Positions 36,262 through 48,965 of a stretch of 64,000 bases of DNA are shown here, piece after piece (within the stretch, counting starts at the first letter, position 1; every line of letters starts with the position of its first letter). Location of the stretch: NCBI GenBank assembly GCA_030762175.1, contig CM060834.1, forward strand, positions 33,478,501 through 33,542,500, written 5' to 3'. The position numbers were made by a program, and so were the translations under genes. This DNA comes from Metallyticus violacea. Lineage: Eukaryota > Arthropoda > Insecta > Mantodea > Metallyticidae. The notes beneath the pieces were generated by a model. The model saw only the letters and a program-made list of their open reading frames with translations, searched no databases and had not been told where the DNA came from.

Positions 36262-36695
36262 GATTTTGTTAAAATTACTTATTGCACTAATTTTGTAGCG
36301 TTTCCTCTCTCGGTTGCAATCTTGATTTTGTTAAAATTACTTATTGCACTAATTTTGTAGCGTTTCCTCTCTCGGTTGCAATCTTGATTTTGTTAAAATT
36401 ACCTATTGCACTAATTTTGTAGCGTTTCCTCTCTCGCTTGCAATCTTGATTTTGTTAAAATTACTTATTGCACTAATTTTGTAGCGTTTCCTCTCTCGGT
36501 TGCAGTCTTGATTTTGTTAAAATTACTTATTGCACTAATTTTGTAGCGTTTCCTCTCTCGGTTGCAGTCTTGATTTTGTTAAAATTACTTATTGCACTAA
36601 TTTTGTAGCGTTTCCTCTCTCGGTTGCAGTCTTGATTTTGTTAAAATTACTTATTGCACTAATTTTGTAGCGTTTCCTCTCTCGGTTGCAGTCTT
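36262..36695 (+). repeat. Seven tandem copies of a 62-bp unit
   Basis: Units start at 36262, 36324, 36386, 36448, 36510, 36572 and 36634; 7 x 62 = 434 bp exactly. Each runs from 'gattttgttaaaattac' through 'tagcgtttcctctctcg' to 'gcaatctt' or 'gcagtctt'. Units 1-3 end in gcaatctt and units 4-7 in gcagtctt. Unit 3 also has two private changes. Near-identity shows recent expansion. It lacks variable spacers and is not a CRISPR array. Confidence 0.97.
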
Positions 36696-39600
36696 TTTGG
36701 CAGACTTTCCAGATCGTAGCCAGGACTGCTCGTAAGACAAAACGTTAAATGTTCACACTGGTGGTCCAATGTTGTGGGGGACCAATTCTTTCTATCAGAA
36801 GACTATTTCTTTTCTTAGACAAAAGTAGAAACTGAAACAGCATGTATAATCTTCACTAAACTACAAAGTGGTTTTATGTTGGTGTCAACGTATTCCGAAG
36901 GTATTGTATTTTGCTTGTCATTAAGATCGAAATGTTCCCACAAGTTGTAGATGCTTGCATCACTACACGATATTTTTGTTTCGAAGCCAGTTTTTACATT
37001 TAACGACAACCAACTCATTCACTAGTCTCTCTATTCCATCTCTACCACACTGTAAGTGAACTTCTTAATTACAGAACAAGCCGTGAAATTTTGAAATTAA
37101 CGAATGACACAGTATAATTCTTGAGTACACTGTACGTGTAGTGTGAACTTGCCAATCCGGGGGCAAGTCGCGAAATCACAGCAACTCTTCAGGCGGCTGT
37201 CCATGGTTTTCAAAAAAAGCAAACAACGAACAAGCATTTCAACAAAGGAAATAGAATTCAAAATGCTAGTTAAATAAACTTTAGCCTAATTATAAAACTT
37301 TCGAACTTTGAATAAAGATGAAAGAAGTAGTTTCAACTCTATAATTTTTTGTGTTACGGCGTACCGGCCTGTGTCGGCCCAACTTCAGCACTGATTATAA
37401 TGAAATCATTGCTGTATATATGTAAACATTAAAAAAAGCATTGATTAATTTGCCAATGTATTTACAAAAGCATATTCATATTTGAAAATGCAATACATTA
37501 CTTTCTCTAAATTGTCATTGTGAAACATTGCCTTTTGTCTGACTGAACCATTTTATTAGTGGAAAAGGATATTTCCAAGAATACGAAAATAATAGGCGCT
37601 TAAATTTAGTAGCATTTACCATGCTGATTTCTTTAGGTTGGATCCGGAATTATTGGGAGTGGGTTATTTTTTATATGGATGGGTGATTTATTATTTATTT
37701 ATTTAATAGAACAATTAGATGTCTTGCCTCGGCTCTTGGAGTCATGAGTTTGATGCTTCCTAATTCTCTGGTTCCAATGCAGAGGTCAAGGATCTCAGGG
37801 GAATTTGAACTGTTTTTAATGACTTGAAGTCATTAGGGAGGAAGGGGATTGTTCACTGTAATAATGAAGTTAGGCTCTGGTTGGACATTTAATTTATTTG
37901 ACAATTTGGAAGGTCTGGAACATACTGTGCTTCTTCGGATTATAATTCACTGTATTCACTCGCGTATTTATTCACTTTACACGATTGTGACTATCCTTAC
38001 TATAACGTTTACACTGCCCGACAGACTCTCACTGACCGAACGATTTACTTTGACTCTTCGCGACGGTTTAACTATTCTACTATGACACTGATGACTGATG
38101 TAAATACTGACTAATTGCCACTCTTACTACTACCGTTACTGCTGTTACTCTGTCACGACTGCCTATACTTAACTTCTTATAGTTAATATTAAATCTCTTA
38201 TGCGAACTCGCTCCTCCCTCGCGAAAATTTAATTCCTTTAAATATTATTGAATTTGGTTCCTTCTAGAATATTTATTGGATCACACAAGTGCATGGTTTA
38301 TTACAAGTTTGCTTTTATTCGTCGGGTTTTTGAAATATGTTGATTGGTTGAAGTTTCTGGGTTTTAACAAGAAACATTTTCTATTCCCACACTACGGAAA
38401 AGAGACATCTGCCCTTCACTAGATTCTTGCGATAAAGCACGCTTCAGCAATATGTGCGGCCCTCCTTTGAAACAGCTAATATCTTGGTTTCTGTGAAAAC
38501 AAGTGTTTCTGTATGCGGTATTTCCTTTTGAAGGCAAGTACAGTTATCAATTGAATGCATATCCCTAGCCATTTACAGTGTAATGACATCTGGCGCCTTG
38601 GGACCGGCGAGTATGTCCGAGAGGTTTTGAAAGGTTAAGGTTTTAGCAAAAGACCCTCTTCTCAGGCAAAGCTAATGTCTAACAAATGCTCAGCATTTCC
38701 GTTCCTTTTACAAAAACATAACAAAGACATACATGCACTTTCAATCATGGTACTACAGGGAGATAATTTGAATATTGCTTATTAGTCAAAAAGGCATATC
38801 TATATACATATCGTACAACAGTACATGTAATATTGGGGTCCTTTTAATTGTAATATTAATACCTGAAACTAGATACAATTATTATTATAATTTCTATTAG
38901 AAGCAGCTATAATTAAATAGGAAATTTTGAGACAACATTTCCTGCTTCAAGGTCAAAGAATTTTCCCCTATTCTGTGTATCGCACGTGGTAACTCAATAT
39001 GTTAAATCTAGGGTTTCTTTCCAACACATTTATTCATTTATACCTAATCTTATCCTCAGCTTTTCCTTTGCACTTTGAATTTCTAATTGTACTTTTTATC
39101 CATAACATTTTAAATTATGTAATCAAATTAGCATCACTAGGAAAAACTGCAGTATTCTCGTTGTGCTGTTCGAATCGTGAACTTTCTCCCACCCTAACCC
39201 TCACACCGGCGTATCGAAACATTCAAGGTGTTGCAAGAACGCTGCTCTTTTGTATTCCTTCTTTGTCAAACCACTCAACAAAAGCAGTAACTTTTCAAGA
39301 ATTTATTCAATAATATAATTAAACTATTACTGGATTTTTGAACCAAACACACCCCAAGATATTCAAAACGTTCTACTTCTTTGCTACACTAAAAAATTAA
39401 AAATATATATTTGAATAAAAATAGGAACTTTAAGTTTTAAAATCTTAAAATAGGTTACAATGTGCAAAATGTGCATTTTAGGTTCAATAAAACCTGAATA
39501 CTTAACTATATCTTATTTATCGCTATAGGATAAAAAAATAAAATTGTAGCCTAAAATTCAAGGTCAAATAATAGCTTTTTATAGTTCCAAAGAAGATAAG

Positions 39601-39829
39601 GTCTTTGATTTTACATTTTTCAAAATAGTTATCGGGTTCCCTACCATAACGAAGAAAATCTCTTATCTGTTTGTTACACAAACGACAACAAATGATTTTC
39701 CTACCACAAAGATCTCTATAATCGACAAGCCAAGAACGATCTTTCGAAACGTTTTACTTCGGCATTGTTTTTCTCTTCACACTGCAAAGCAATACAGAAT
39801 ATGAGCACCAAATCTCACACACACACGCG
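36696..39829. other. Intron 4, no firm feature
   Basis: Includes a stretch at 37850-38170 rich in 'actg/cact' phrases and a (AC/CG)n microsatellite at about 39817-39840. No gene or known repeat family recognised. Confidence 0.45.
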
Positions 39830-40188
39830 CGCGCGCACACAGTACTTCCATCGCTTCAAAATAGCGGACCCATCTTGCATATAGCTAGAGGGTGTACAAA
39901 CAGTGGAACACATCTTGTACGATTGCAACATCTTGAAGAAAGAGTGAAAAATATTCCTTAAAGGTGTAGGAAAAGTAACTAGGCGATGGTCAATAGACAA
40001 TAGCGAATTTGTTCTAAAATAAAATAAACAATTTAAAAAATTTGTAAACATTATCAATTTTGACAGTTTTCAAATTAACACAAATTGACTAATAGCTATA
40101 AAATGGGGTTTAACAGTGAAACAGCCTAAAGAAATGATTATTATTATTATTATTATTATTATTATTGTTATTATTATTATTATTATTA
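39830..40188 (+). mobile_element. LINE 3' end with (ATT)n tail
   Basis: Plus strand: QTVEHILYDCNILKKE then FLKGVGKVTRRWSIDNSEFV and NKQFKKFVNIINFDSF at about 39897-40065. This is the usual C-terminal 'TVEHIL.C' zinc-knuckle region of a non-LTR element, followed by a short 3' UTR and a tail of ATT units at 40138-40188. One stop interrupts it. Confidence 0.65.
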
Positions 40189-41487
40189 AATAGTTAATTA
40201 TATAACTATAGAAATTTTATAAATAACATAACTTCCTACTTAACTAAGATTGTTGATGTAATTAATTGTAATGTAATTGATTTGCATATGGTGCAAATTT
40301 CTACAATCTTCAAGATAGAATAAGAATGTAACAGTGTAAAGAAATAGTATTAAGGATAACATGTAACAGTGAAATGATAGCAATGCACATAGTATTACTA
40401 ATTATTAAAGCAATGGAGCATGCAGTAAATAAATAAAAAAATAATAAATAAATAGAATGCACATACACAGAGCACTAGAAATAAACTTTTAAATAAGTGT
40501 ATAGATGTTTAAGCATTCAAAACAGATGTTATGGAAATGTTAACAGAGGCATGTTGCTTGTTGTTCAGGCAGAATGATACGGGAGACAAATTTATAAATT
40601 CATAATTAAATTATGCTAAATTTTAAAAATTACTTGGTTTTGGTAGTTATAGAGAGAGAGAGAAAAACAAAGGAAAAAACAAAAAAACATTAAAATAGGC
40701 AGTAATCACGCTTTAAGAACATTGTAGACACTATTACGTGCATTCAATGGGCTTGATTTTTCATGTTTCGTAAACATTTGCAATTATTTCCCACATCCCC
40801 CTAAAGGAACTAAATAGGTATTGGCCTTAAAATTAGAACTCATTAATTTTCAATTTCGGTATGCAGTCACTTCCATCCTTTCAACATATGTAACCATGTT
40901 ATTTTGTTCTTCTTTTTTTCTATAATTTAATTTGAAGATTTTTAGAAAAACTTTTGATATTCTCTTTATTTAGCCAATTAATAGAGGGATTAGACATCCC
41001 AGCAAATCACCTTTATCCCAGTTTTTCCAGATTTCTTCCCACTTCCCAGTGTTCCAAAAAAAATACTTTGGTATGCAGGTCTGTTATCATTTCTTAATAG
41101 AGGTAGTCTTAAGTTGTATGTATTGCTACCATACAGTAAAATATATTAAGAGAGGGAGGAAAGAAAAAGAAAAGCTGGAAATGAGAATACTAGAAGCAAT
41201 ATTACAGTGCTGTATAGTAATTTCTCATATGTAAATTTTTATCAGTTTGTGTCCAAAAATACAGAACTTATCAGTAAATGTAGGGGAGTGAAAATTCCAA
41301 CCCAGAATCTGTTCTGCAAATATGTAATTTCTCTGGTGTAAGGTAATTATATACTCTCATAATTAAAACTCCAACATGTGCATCTCAATTTCAAACTTTC
41401 TTTCTGTGTATGTGAACTAGTTTTAAACTTATCAAATAACAAGGAAATAGGTGGAGATATTATTACAAAAGTAATAAATCATTAGGT

Positions 41488-41539
<52 letters not shown>

Positions 41540-43277
41540 GTTGGTTAGGAATTCCATTTTTGCCTGCTGTTGTATTTATATGGTTTGTGTTAATATGTGT
41601 AATGGTAGGCTTAACTTGTGGGAAGCACATAATGAAGTTTCACACCATTACAAATAATTGTAGTTTTCTTGACACATTGGAAAAAGTCCCCCAGTTTACC
41701 TAGAACTTTTGGTCTTACTTAACTATTGTAATACGAGTGTCTTTGTTTAAAAATCCTGTAATTGTAAATTGTCTTAGTTTTTCAATTCATAAATCTGGCA
41801 TCCTTCCAATGAAGATTCTAAGATGGTTTGTTTCTATTTTTCATTGCTGTGTTTTCATAAGTCCAGAATGCATAAAAATTAAAAGTGCGTTTCTTTGCAT
41901 GTCTTCTTTAAAATTCTGTTTATATTACAACTTAGGTAGCAAGGTTCTTTACAGCCTGTCTTCCATTTTCATGATTGTGTGGTTACCTTCTGGTATAATC
42001 AGCTTTTTAATTATTAACTTATTTGGGCTTGATATGGGAGATACTAACCTGGCAAAATGTCTTCAAAGCATTAAAAATATAAATAAATAAATTAAAAACC
42101 GGTCAAGCTGGTGATATCTATGATCAAACCTACAATTTCCCAAATGCAATAGTCAATCTAATTCTTATAATTCTTAAGCCAGTGAACTTAATCTCTTATA
42201 GTGATACCTAATGGATGGAGTTGCTTTGGTATATTAATAATACAAAATTTGACACACAAAACTCCCTTTTTAATGTAGCATCTTATAAGCACAATCTTGT
42301 AAAACAATTACTGAAGAAATTTTGTGTATTACTTTTGAGAACATACTGCCTGATAGGTAATCCAGCTGATTATTATATTTTGGGTTTAGAAAATAACATT
42401 TTCTTTGTGGTGCTACTGCTACTGAGGAAAGCAGAAGAAGTAGAGACCTTTTTGTTACTGAAAGCATTACTGTGCATTTTCTTATAAATACCTTCCCTAA
42501 TCTAAAATAAACATTATTGGACATTGAATAGGAATGTAGTAGAACATTTTAAAATTGAGTATAGATATTATGTCTTTTTAAATAAATCCTATTACTTCAC
42601 ATAAAATGTGAGAGGTTTGAACTTTAACAGATAGGCAGCATTCTAAAAGTACACATTACAGATACTGATAATAATAGCTTATACAATATCCTTCTTTTAT
42701 TTTCACATATTCTCAGTACCGAGAAAATATAGGATAAATAAGAAAAATGTTAAGTTGGAAACAATACTGTTTAGGCCTGAAGTTAAAGAGTTTCTCTGGT
42801 CTTATCCCAACAGGTCTTTATAATACTATATTGTAGAGGAAACTTTATTTTGAGGTTTTCATCCCAAAATACTAATGGCACAAAGAGATTCATCAGCAAG
42901 GTTATGCCAAAAATATCAACTTAGGAATACACGCACAATGCTGCGAGATATTCAAGAATGGCAAATAGTTTATTTTCATGCTATAATGATAGTTTTCCAG
43001 AGGATAGAATTAAATTAAGTTCATATATGTTCAAAGCTAAAGGAACATCAATAATGCATGAACCTCAGAGCTGGGTTATCATTAGTTATGAATGAAATGA
43101 CATTCTCCTTTTATGAAGCTAGAAACTGTAAGAAATAGATAATTGCCCAAAAACAGGTAGCTTGATATAAGTTATGAATCAGTTCCACTCCTCATACTAA
43201 GGTGACTGTAATTTAAGTCCTGTGACAAATGTTTAAAAGGCAGGTTTTACTAATTATATTTTGATTATTTTCAATAG
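40189..43277. other. Intron 4, last part; (TA)n at 41494-41535
   Basis: A perfect TA run lies at about 41494-41535. The 117-codon plus frame at 41737-42090 is anonymous. From about 40 kb onward CpG is scarce. Confidence 0.5.
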
Positions 43278-43395
43278 GAATTCTGTCATGTATCGAGGTG
43301 CAATGCTTAATATACATAAGTATAGACTACGAGCTTCATCATGTCCAGACATTTTCCGCAACTCCATGACAACAATAGCCAAAGAGAAGGAGGAG
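43278..43395 (+). CDS. Monocarboxylate transporter (SLC16-like), coding exon 5: end of central loop
   Basis: Residues 519-558. It is too short for simple open-frame detection and was found by frame continuity and composition. The acceptor is tcaatag at 43277; the split codon AG|G joins exon 4 in phase 2. It reads NSVMYRGAMLNIHKYRLR then ASSCPDIFRNSMTTIAKEKE. The RGAMLNI...YRLRASSCPDI...NSM stretch, a basic segment just before helix 7, is characteristic of the insect MCTs of this branch as I remember them. The donor is gaggag|gtgtgt at 43396, phase 0. CpG is almost absent in the flanks, unlike exons 1-4. Confidence 0.88.
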
Positions 43396-45240
43396 GTGTG
43401 TATTTAAATTTGATATAGTGAAATTATGCTCTTAGATAAGTATTATGGTTATAATCACCAGTACCGATAGTATTAGTTCATAAAAAATTATTTGGAAATA
43501 AAAAGTTAAATAATTTACATTTTGGGCTTGTGTGAATGTCGTATATTGTAGTTAATGTTTTCAATACTCATAATTAAATTGTGTGACACATTTTCACTTT
43601 CTATGCACAGTAATATTCACATAATCTTTTGTGAATTTGAAGAATGTATGCTATTTCCATTTATGATTTCTGTGACCTAGGTCTTGTTTATTTTTATATG
43701 TGCATGTGTATCTTCCATTTTCCTTCAATTGCCATTTATTATGATATAATTACTTGCAGGTAAAGTCATTAAAACTTCAGTGCATGTAGATGATGTAAAT
43801 GATACAAATTAAAATAAGAAAAATACTATACTGAATGTTATAATGTCATTTTAAATTGTATTTTAATAATACTTTGATACAAATTGCAGAACTATAAAAC
43901 TATTTATTTTTTACTTATGTTTAATATACAGGTACAGAAAAAACATGTACAAGGAATTTATGAGTCAAAAGGGAGGTGGGTTGAAAAATAGGCTTCTCAA
44001 GAATAAGAAAAATGGTCTTGAATTCTTCATTATGGTGCTGCAAGCATTTACTCCTAAACTACAAATGTGTTTGTGGATGTCAAGAGAACTGAAAACAAAA
44101 ATAACTTTAAAATAATTTATTTTGAAAAATATATGCCATAATGTCATATAATTGAAGTTTAAATACAGTAATCATTCATAAAACTTACCTGCTGTATGCA
44201 GTTCTCACTTCCCATACCATTTCCATGAAGACCTATACACTCAGTGACAGTGCATGATTTGTGGTTTAGATTGAGGTGCAGCCTGCTTGTGATGGTGTGT
44301 CCATCATTGACATTGGTTTACATTTGACTGACTATGAACACAAGTCCTTCTACTTGCAAATTCTTTGCACATTTTTTCACACCCATATACTTGAAAATAC
44401 ATATTATGGGGCCTGTTTTATAATAGATTATGATAATTGTTTTTGACATACTGTTCATACTTCAATTTGTTGCGATCTTTCTCAAAATAAGTACCCATTG
44501 TTTGCAGAGCACTTATTTCAGCATTTCTGTCAATCTTCAAACACACGTTGAAAATATTTTTATTCAGATCCTTCAGAATTACTTCTGTAGCCTTTAGCAT
44601 TTCTGAAGACTGAATGTGCTTTCTATGAAGATATTTCTTCAAATTTGGGATGGAAAATAATTACTTAGTTCTGTTTTGGACAACAGAGGGGATGCAAACA
44701 TGTTTTCCATTTATGTACTTCAGAAACATTTATTTTGGTTGCTTTTGTCTGACATGACCTTTCAAAGTCAGCAATACTTTTCTTAGTATTGCTCTGATAT
44801 AGTGCAATATGCTGTAAACAATTTCTTGAGTGTCAAAAAATTGAATGATATGGATTTATTTCCAGATAGAACTTTGTTTTGATAATGGCAGATATTTACA
44901 AAATTGCTTTTTTCTTTTCTCTCAAGATGAAAACAATGGAACCACCTTTTAATTGCAGCAGTTATCTTTTGCTGAAAATCCTCACTTTATTCCTTCAATA
45001 TTCTATTAAACTGCACTCAAAAGTGAACATTCAAAGGAAGCAGTTTTGGAATTCTTTATGTATTAACATATGCAGTTTTCCATTGTCCATTTAGGAGTTG
45101 TTAAAGAATATTAGGATCTGTGAAAGCTACAATGATATTCCCTCTATAAGAATCTCAGCAATGCTTGTCTTCAATTTTTATATTCTGTACTTTCGAATAG
45201 TATTATGGTTTGGTGGTTTAATACTACACTTCACTAACAT
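43396..45240. other. Intron 5, unassigned
   Basis: The minus strand between 44150 and 45070 keeps protein-like stretches (for example a 74-codon frame at 44418-44642) with many stops. It may be an old transposon but I cannot assign it. Confidence 0.35.
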
Positions 45241-45300
45241 TATTTAAAAGCAGGGCATGTTTTGAGAACAGCTGTTTTCCATCATCAGCTGGAGACTGAC
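45241..45300 (-). mobile_element. Penelope-type terminal fragment with hammerhead-like core
   Basis: The minus strand has CTGATGA (45282-45288), a possible stem-loop ggaaaacag/ctgttctc, then AAAAC (45259-45263) and a 'catg' continuation. The order matches the terminal repeats of the Penelope-like element at 56751-58275. The core has a C where the hammerhead needs G before AAA, so it is probably dead. Confidence 0.35.
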
Positions 45301-46166
45301 TGCAGATGGTGGTAGATGAGCTGAAGCTATCCATTGGTTGCAAAATGAATTGAACAAGGTTTTCCAATAGTGGGATTTCAAAATTCATAAGGATTCAATT
45401 AAGTTAATAGCATAAGAAAGGAGCTTTATCATCATAAGCAAGAATTGAATGATGAACTTCGAAAAAGAGTACATTCATCTTGCAAACATTGAATAACTTC
45501 AGCTTACCTACAATCAATCTTCAGGTAATGTTCTGTTTTTAAACAAGAGTAGTAAAGTACAGTGTTACAACCATTGCTTTATTTTCCTACTGCATTGTTA
45601 TCAACTTCTAGTATTAAATAAATTTTATGCCTTGTTGAGTAGTACTTGGGTGCAGAACAAACTCCTCACTAAGATTTTGTAATATTCAGTAAACCTGCAC
45701 AGAAATTAATAATATGTAAGCAAATGACAGAAATATTTGTATTTGTGTCAATATTAAACATGTAGCAACTTACATGGCACAGTGCTACATTTTAAGTAAA
45801 TGAAAGATGTTATTATGTAGTTAGTGCTAAATTAATAAATAACAAAATGCATTTCATTGTAAAAATTCTTGAGTAAAAATAATTATTTTTGCTAGTAGAC
45901 AACCCTGTAACAAAATCCACCAAATAGAAGGTATGAAGAAAAAAATTATACACTATTTGATGGCTAAATTAATTAGTTTTATTTAAAAAAATAAAAATAA
46001 AACACTTTTCAAAAAGAAATATCTTGAGAATGTCAAGACCAACTTTTATTTCAAAGCAACAAGGTTTTATGACAGAATGTTTCTCATCTGTTGAAGGAAA
46101 TTTTTTAACAAATGATGGAAGAATTTATAGTGCAAAATGTGAGCCAAATTATTTGTTTCATTTTAG
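45301..46166. other. Intron 5, last part, no feature
   Basis: AT-rich; nothing recognised. Confidence 0.6.
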
Positions 46167-46388
46167 AGATGGTACACAGATATGTTGGATCTACTGCAAG
46201 ATATTGCAGATTTCTCCATGTTTCTAGAGCTGCACTTTCTACTCATGTCACTAGCTACCATTATGTTCTTCATTTGGTTCATTGTCCCCTACTTCTATTT
46301 GGCAGAACATATGGTTCGTAGTGGCTACAGTGAGCAGGATGCTTCAAACCTTCTTAGCATAATAGGCTTAGCAAATTTTTCTGGAATG
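46167..46388 (+). CDS. Monocarboxylate transporter (SLC16-like), coding exon 6: helix 7 and start of helix 8
   Basis: Residues 559-632, phase 0 at both ends. The acceptor is ttcattttag at 46166; the next AG two bases on would break frame. Reads RWYTDMLDLLQDIADFSMFL then a hydrophobic helix (about 580-600, ELHFLLMSLATIMFFIWFIV) and YFYLAEHMVRSGYSEQDAS before the start of helix 8 (LLSIIGLANFSGM). The amphipathic DLLQDIADFSMF lead-in to helix 7 and the 'sGys..dAs.LLSiiGl' connection are typical of MCTs. The donor is ggaatg|gtgagt at 46389. The exon is CpG-poor compared with exons 1-4. Confidence 0.94.
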
Positions 46389-47689
46389 GTGAGTAATAGT
46401 TTTGTAACTCTGGAAGGTTTGTGAACAGTAATGAAAAGATCAAAATGTTATACACCTAAGAGGTCAGTATTAGGTGTGTATATTAATGTGTATAATTAAT
46501 CAGCCTTACTGTTTTAAACTTTACTAAGTTTACAAAATCAAAATGTCTCTTGTTAAATGCAAAATTTTCATCCCAAAGAAAAAATTAACTATTATCTATT
46601 GCAAGTTTTATTTTGAAATTAACTTTAACATATTTTAATAATTCAGTAAACCCAATATATGTTTAGTAATTAGTACATATTCTTTAAGGTTTAAACCAAC
46701 ATGCCTAGAGATAAGTAATGGAAATCGAGCAAAAATATAGTTCAATAAAATCCATTTTATTGAATTTTAGTGGTGTATGTTACTATTTTGACTCAATTTT
46801 TTTAAAATGTTAATATTTGACACCACTGTTACAAAAGTTCACTATATTTTATAAAAATATAGTTGATAAGGCATGAGAAAAATATGTACACTTTTATCCT
46901 AAATTTGTATTTACATTTATATCAAGTTATATGCTAAAGAGATATATTGTGAAGTCATAATAAAGAACTGTTTCATGCAATAAAAATATTAATTTATAAC
47001 AGAAATGGGAAAGATGATTGAAATTTTGCCGTGATAGCAACTGGATGAAAACTATGAATATTTTATAGGTATTATGGAAAGTGACAGGGGGGTATCAGGA
47101 AAATAAATAAACACAAAAATCACCAAACAATTGAAATAATTAATAGAACAGTATCTTATTTGTTCTAGCTGTAAATGCTTGTTTTCTAAATGTTATTGAT
47201 TCAAATTAAATTGACTATGTTTCTGTTTACTTTGGTTAATGCTGTTTGTCAGAATTCATAATAAAAGCAACTAATTTATGTTACACAAAACAAAGGAACT
47301 AAACCTAACCCAACTTTATTTAATTTAGGCCAAATTGCATGTACTCTGAATTAATATTTATCATAAGAAAATAAGTTAGTAATGCAAGCAAAATAAGTTG
47401 ATTAACTTTTAGTTAGAATTTGAAATAAATGCAACCAGTTAATTTTATATATTTTAATTGCAAAGCTGTAGCATGTTTGCATGACATTAGGTATTAGGTT
47501 TGTGATGCAAGAAAATAGAATAGCTATTTAGTGATTTTGTATGTAATATATAAAAACTAACCAAAGTATATATAAATGTAGTATATAGCGTTAACCCACT
47601 TTTTTCATCATGGGCAGAGTTAGTAAAAGAAATGCTAGACATTTACAGCAAATGAAAACAATAAAACATTATAAATGCTGAAAATGCAA
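46389..47689. other. Intron 6, first part, no feature
   Basis: Strongly AT-rich. Nothing recognised. Confidence 0.6.
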
Positions 47690-48390
47690 TAAACAATGGT
47701 TTCAAAGAAGAGTTAATAGATAAAATGATAAATAACACCAAAGACAGAAACAAACAAAAGACACAAGCACGTTGGGAAAAAAGAAAGAAAAACCATTAAT
47801 TAAACATGGTGGACATTTGTAACAGTGATGTTTAATATAAGTTTTGGAATGGTTGAATGTTTTTTTTAAATGTTTTAAAAAGATAACATTATTTTATTTC
47901 CAAAAACAGTTACTCCGTAAAAAATATACAAAATTCTAAACTAAAAGAGGATATTTCTCAACAGAACAAATTAGGAATATATCAAATGGAATATATCGAT
48001 TGTGAAAAAATTTACATAGGAAAGACTAAAAGAAACATAAAAATGCGAGCAAAAGAGCACATCAGGAACATAAAACAAAGACAGGAAGAAAAATTAGCAG
48101 TAGCTTGGCATTTTTGGAATGAAAAACATAATATAAACAGGAATCCCAAACTACTTAAAAACATTACAGGAAAAACAGAACTTGCAGTCTGGGAAAACAT
48201 TTATATCTGGAAGAACAAAAGTAACGTTTTCAACTTTGAAATCCCACCAAGTGACTTAATACAGAAGTTCATCCAACCACCACCAGAGATAAACCCAAAC
48301 CGAACCACCAAGAAGAACAAGGCCAGCACTCGATCTGGAACTGAAGATGGAGCCATTAGCTCCAGAATCTTAGTTTTCCTTTTTTAAACT
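47690..48390 (+). mobile_element. Penelope-like element fragment: linker plus GIY-YIG endonuclease
   Basis: Plus strand: a linker remnant FKEELIDKMINNTKDRNKQK near 47706-47765. Then, after broken sequence, GIYQMEYIDCEKIYIGKTKR from about 47976, followed by NIKMRAKEHIRNIKQRQEEK and AVAWHFWNEKHNINRNPK to about 48150. GIY...YIG with the downstream R and H residues is the GIY-YIG nuclease fused to the reverse transcriptase in Penelope-like retroelements. The C-terminal part is open to 48387. The reverse transcriptase itself is missing, so it is a 5'-truncated copy. Confidence 0.8.
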
Positions 48391-48594
48391 ATTAGTGATG
48401 TAAGTGTTACAAATTCGACTCAATCATTCCAAAACTTAAAGAAAAACAAGTTTTAAGAAATTCACATTTTCTGTGGCAGACAATAAATTTAGAAAAATAT
48501 TCAAGCAAAAACATTATCTTAGCTCCACAGAACAAATTCAGTTTAAGTTATAAAAACATCACAAAAATATATAACTGAAACAATGTACAGCTGA

Positions 48595-48965
48595 GGAATA
48601 TATAAAATAAACTGCAAAGAATGTAACCAAGTTTATATCCACCAGACAAAATGAACTTTAGGTATAAGAAAAGAAAAAGAAAAGAAAAAAAAATACAGAA
48701 ACATCAAAACAAAGAAGCAAAAATGTGCAGCAGCTTCACTTTTTTGGTCAAGAAATAATGAAATGGATGCGAAAGCAAAATTATTAAAAACGGCAAGAAG
48801 CCACAAAGAATTAACTTTTTGGGAAAGCATATTTAGAATAAAAAACAAACTTGCAATGAATTTTTAAATACCAAATGAGGAAGATTTAATCAGGAAGTTC
48901 ATAGTTAACAGAGAGGAACACAGCAGCAAGACAACACAATTGAAGAAAGGAGTTGAGGATTAAAA
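48595..48965 (+). pseudogene. Second Penelope-like GIY-YIG fragment, frame-broken
   Basis: Plus strand: NCKECNQVYIHQTK near 48610-48650, then in another frame KCAAASLFWSRNNEMDAKAK, LLKTARSHKELTFWESIFRI and IPNEEDLIRKFI to about 48905. The order matches the GIY-YIG domain at 47976-48387, in the same orientation 0.6 kb upstream. Stops and frameshifts kill it. Tandem placement suggests one insertion duplicated or two related insertions. Confidence 0.7.

Noticed and set aside
36262..36695. CRISPR-like array
   Set aside because: The whole 62-bp unit repeats; there are no variable spacers and the context is an insect intron.
41737..42090. 117-codon plus frame as an extra exon or gene
   Set aside because: No motif, no splice sites in phase, CpG-poor AT-rich composition like the surrounding intron.
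46024..46321. Alternative frames over exon 6
   Set aside because: Only the 46167 frame gives the helix 7 lead-in and matches phase 0 from exon 5.
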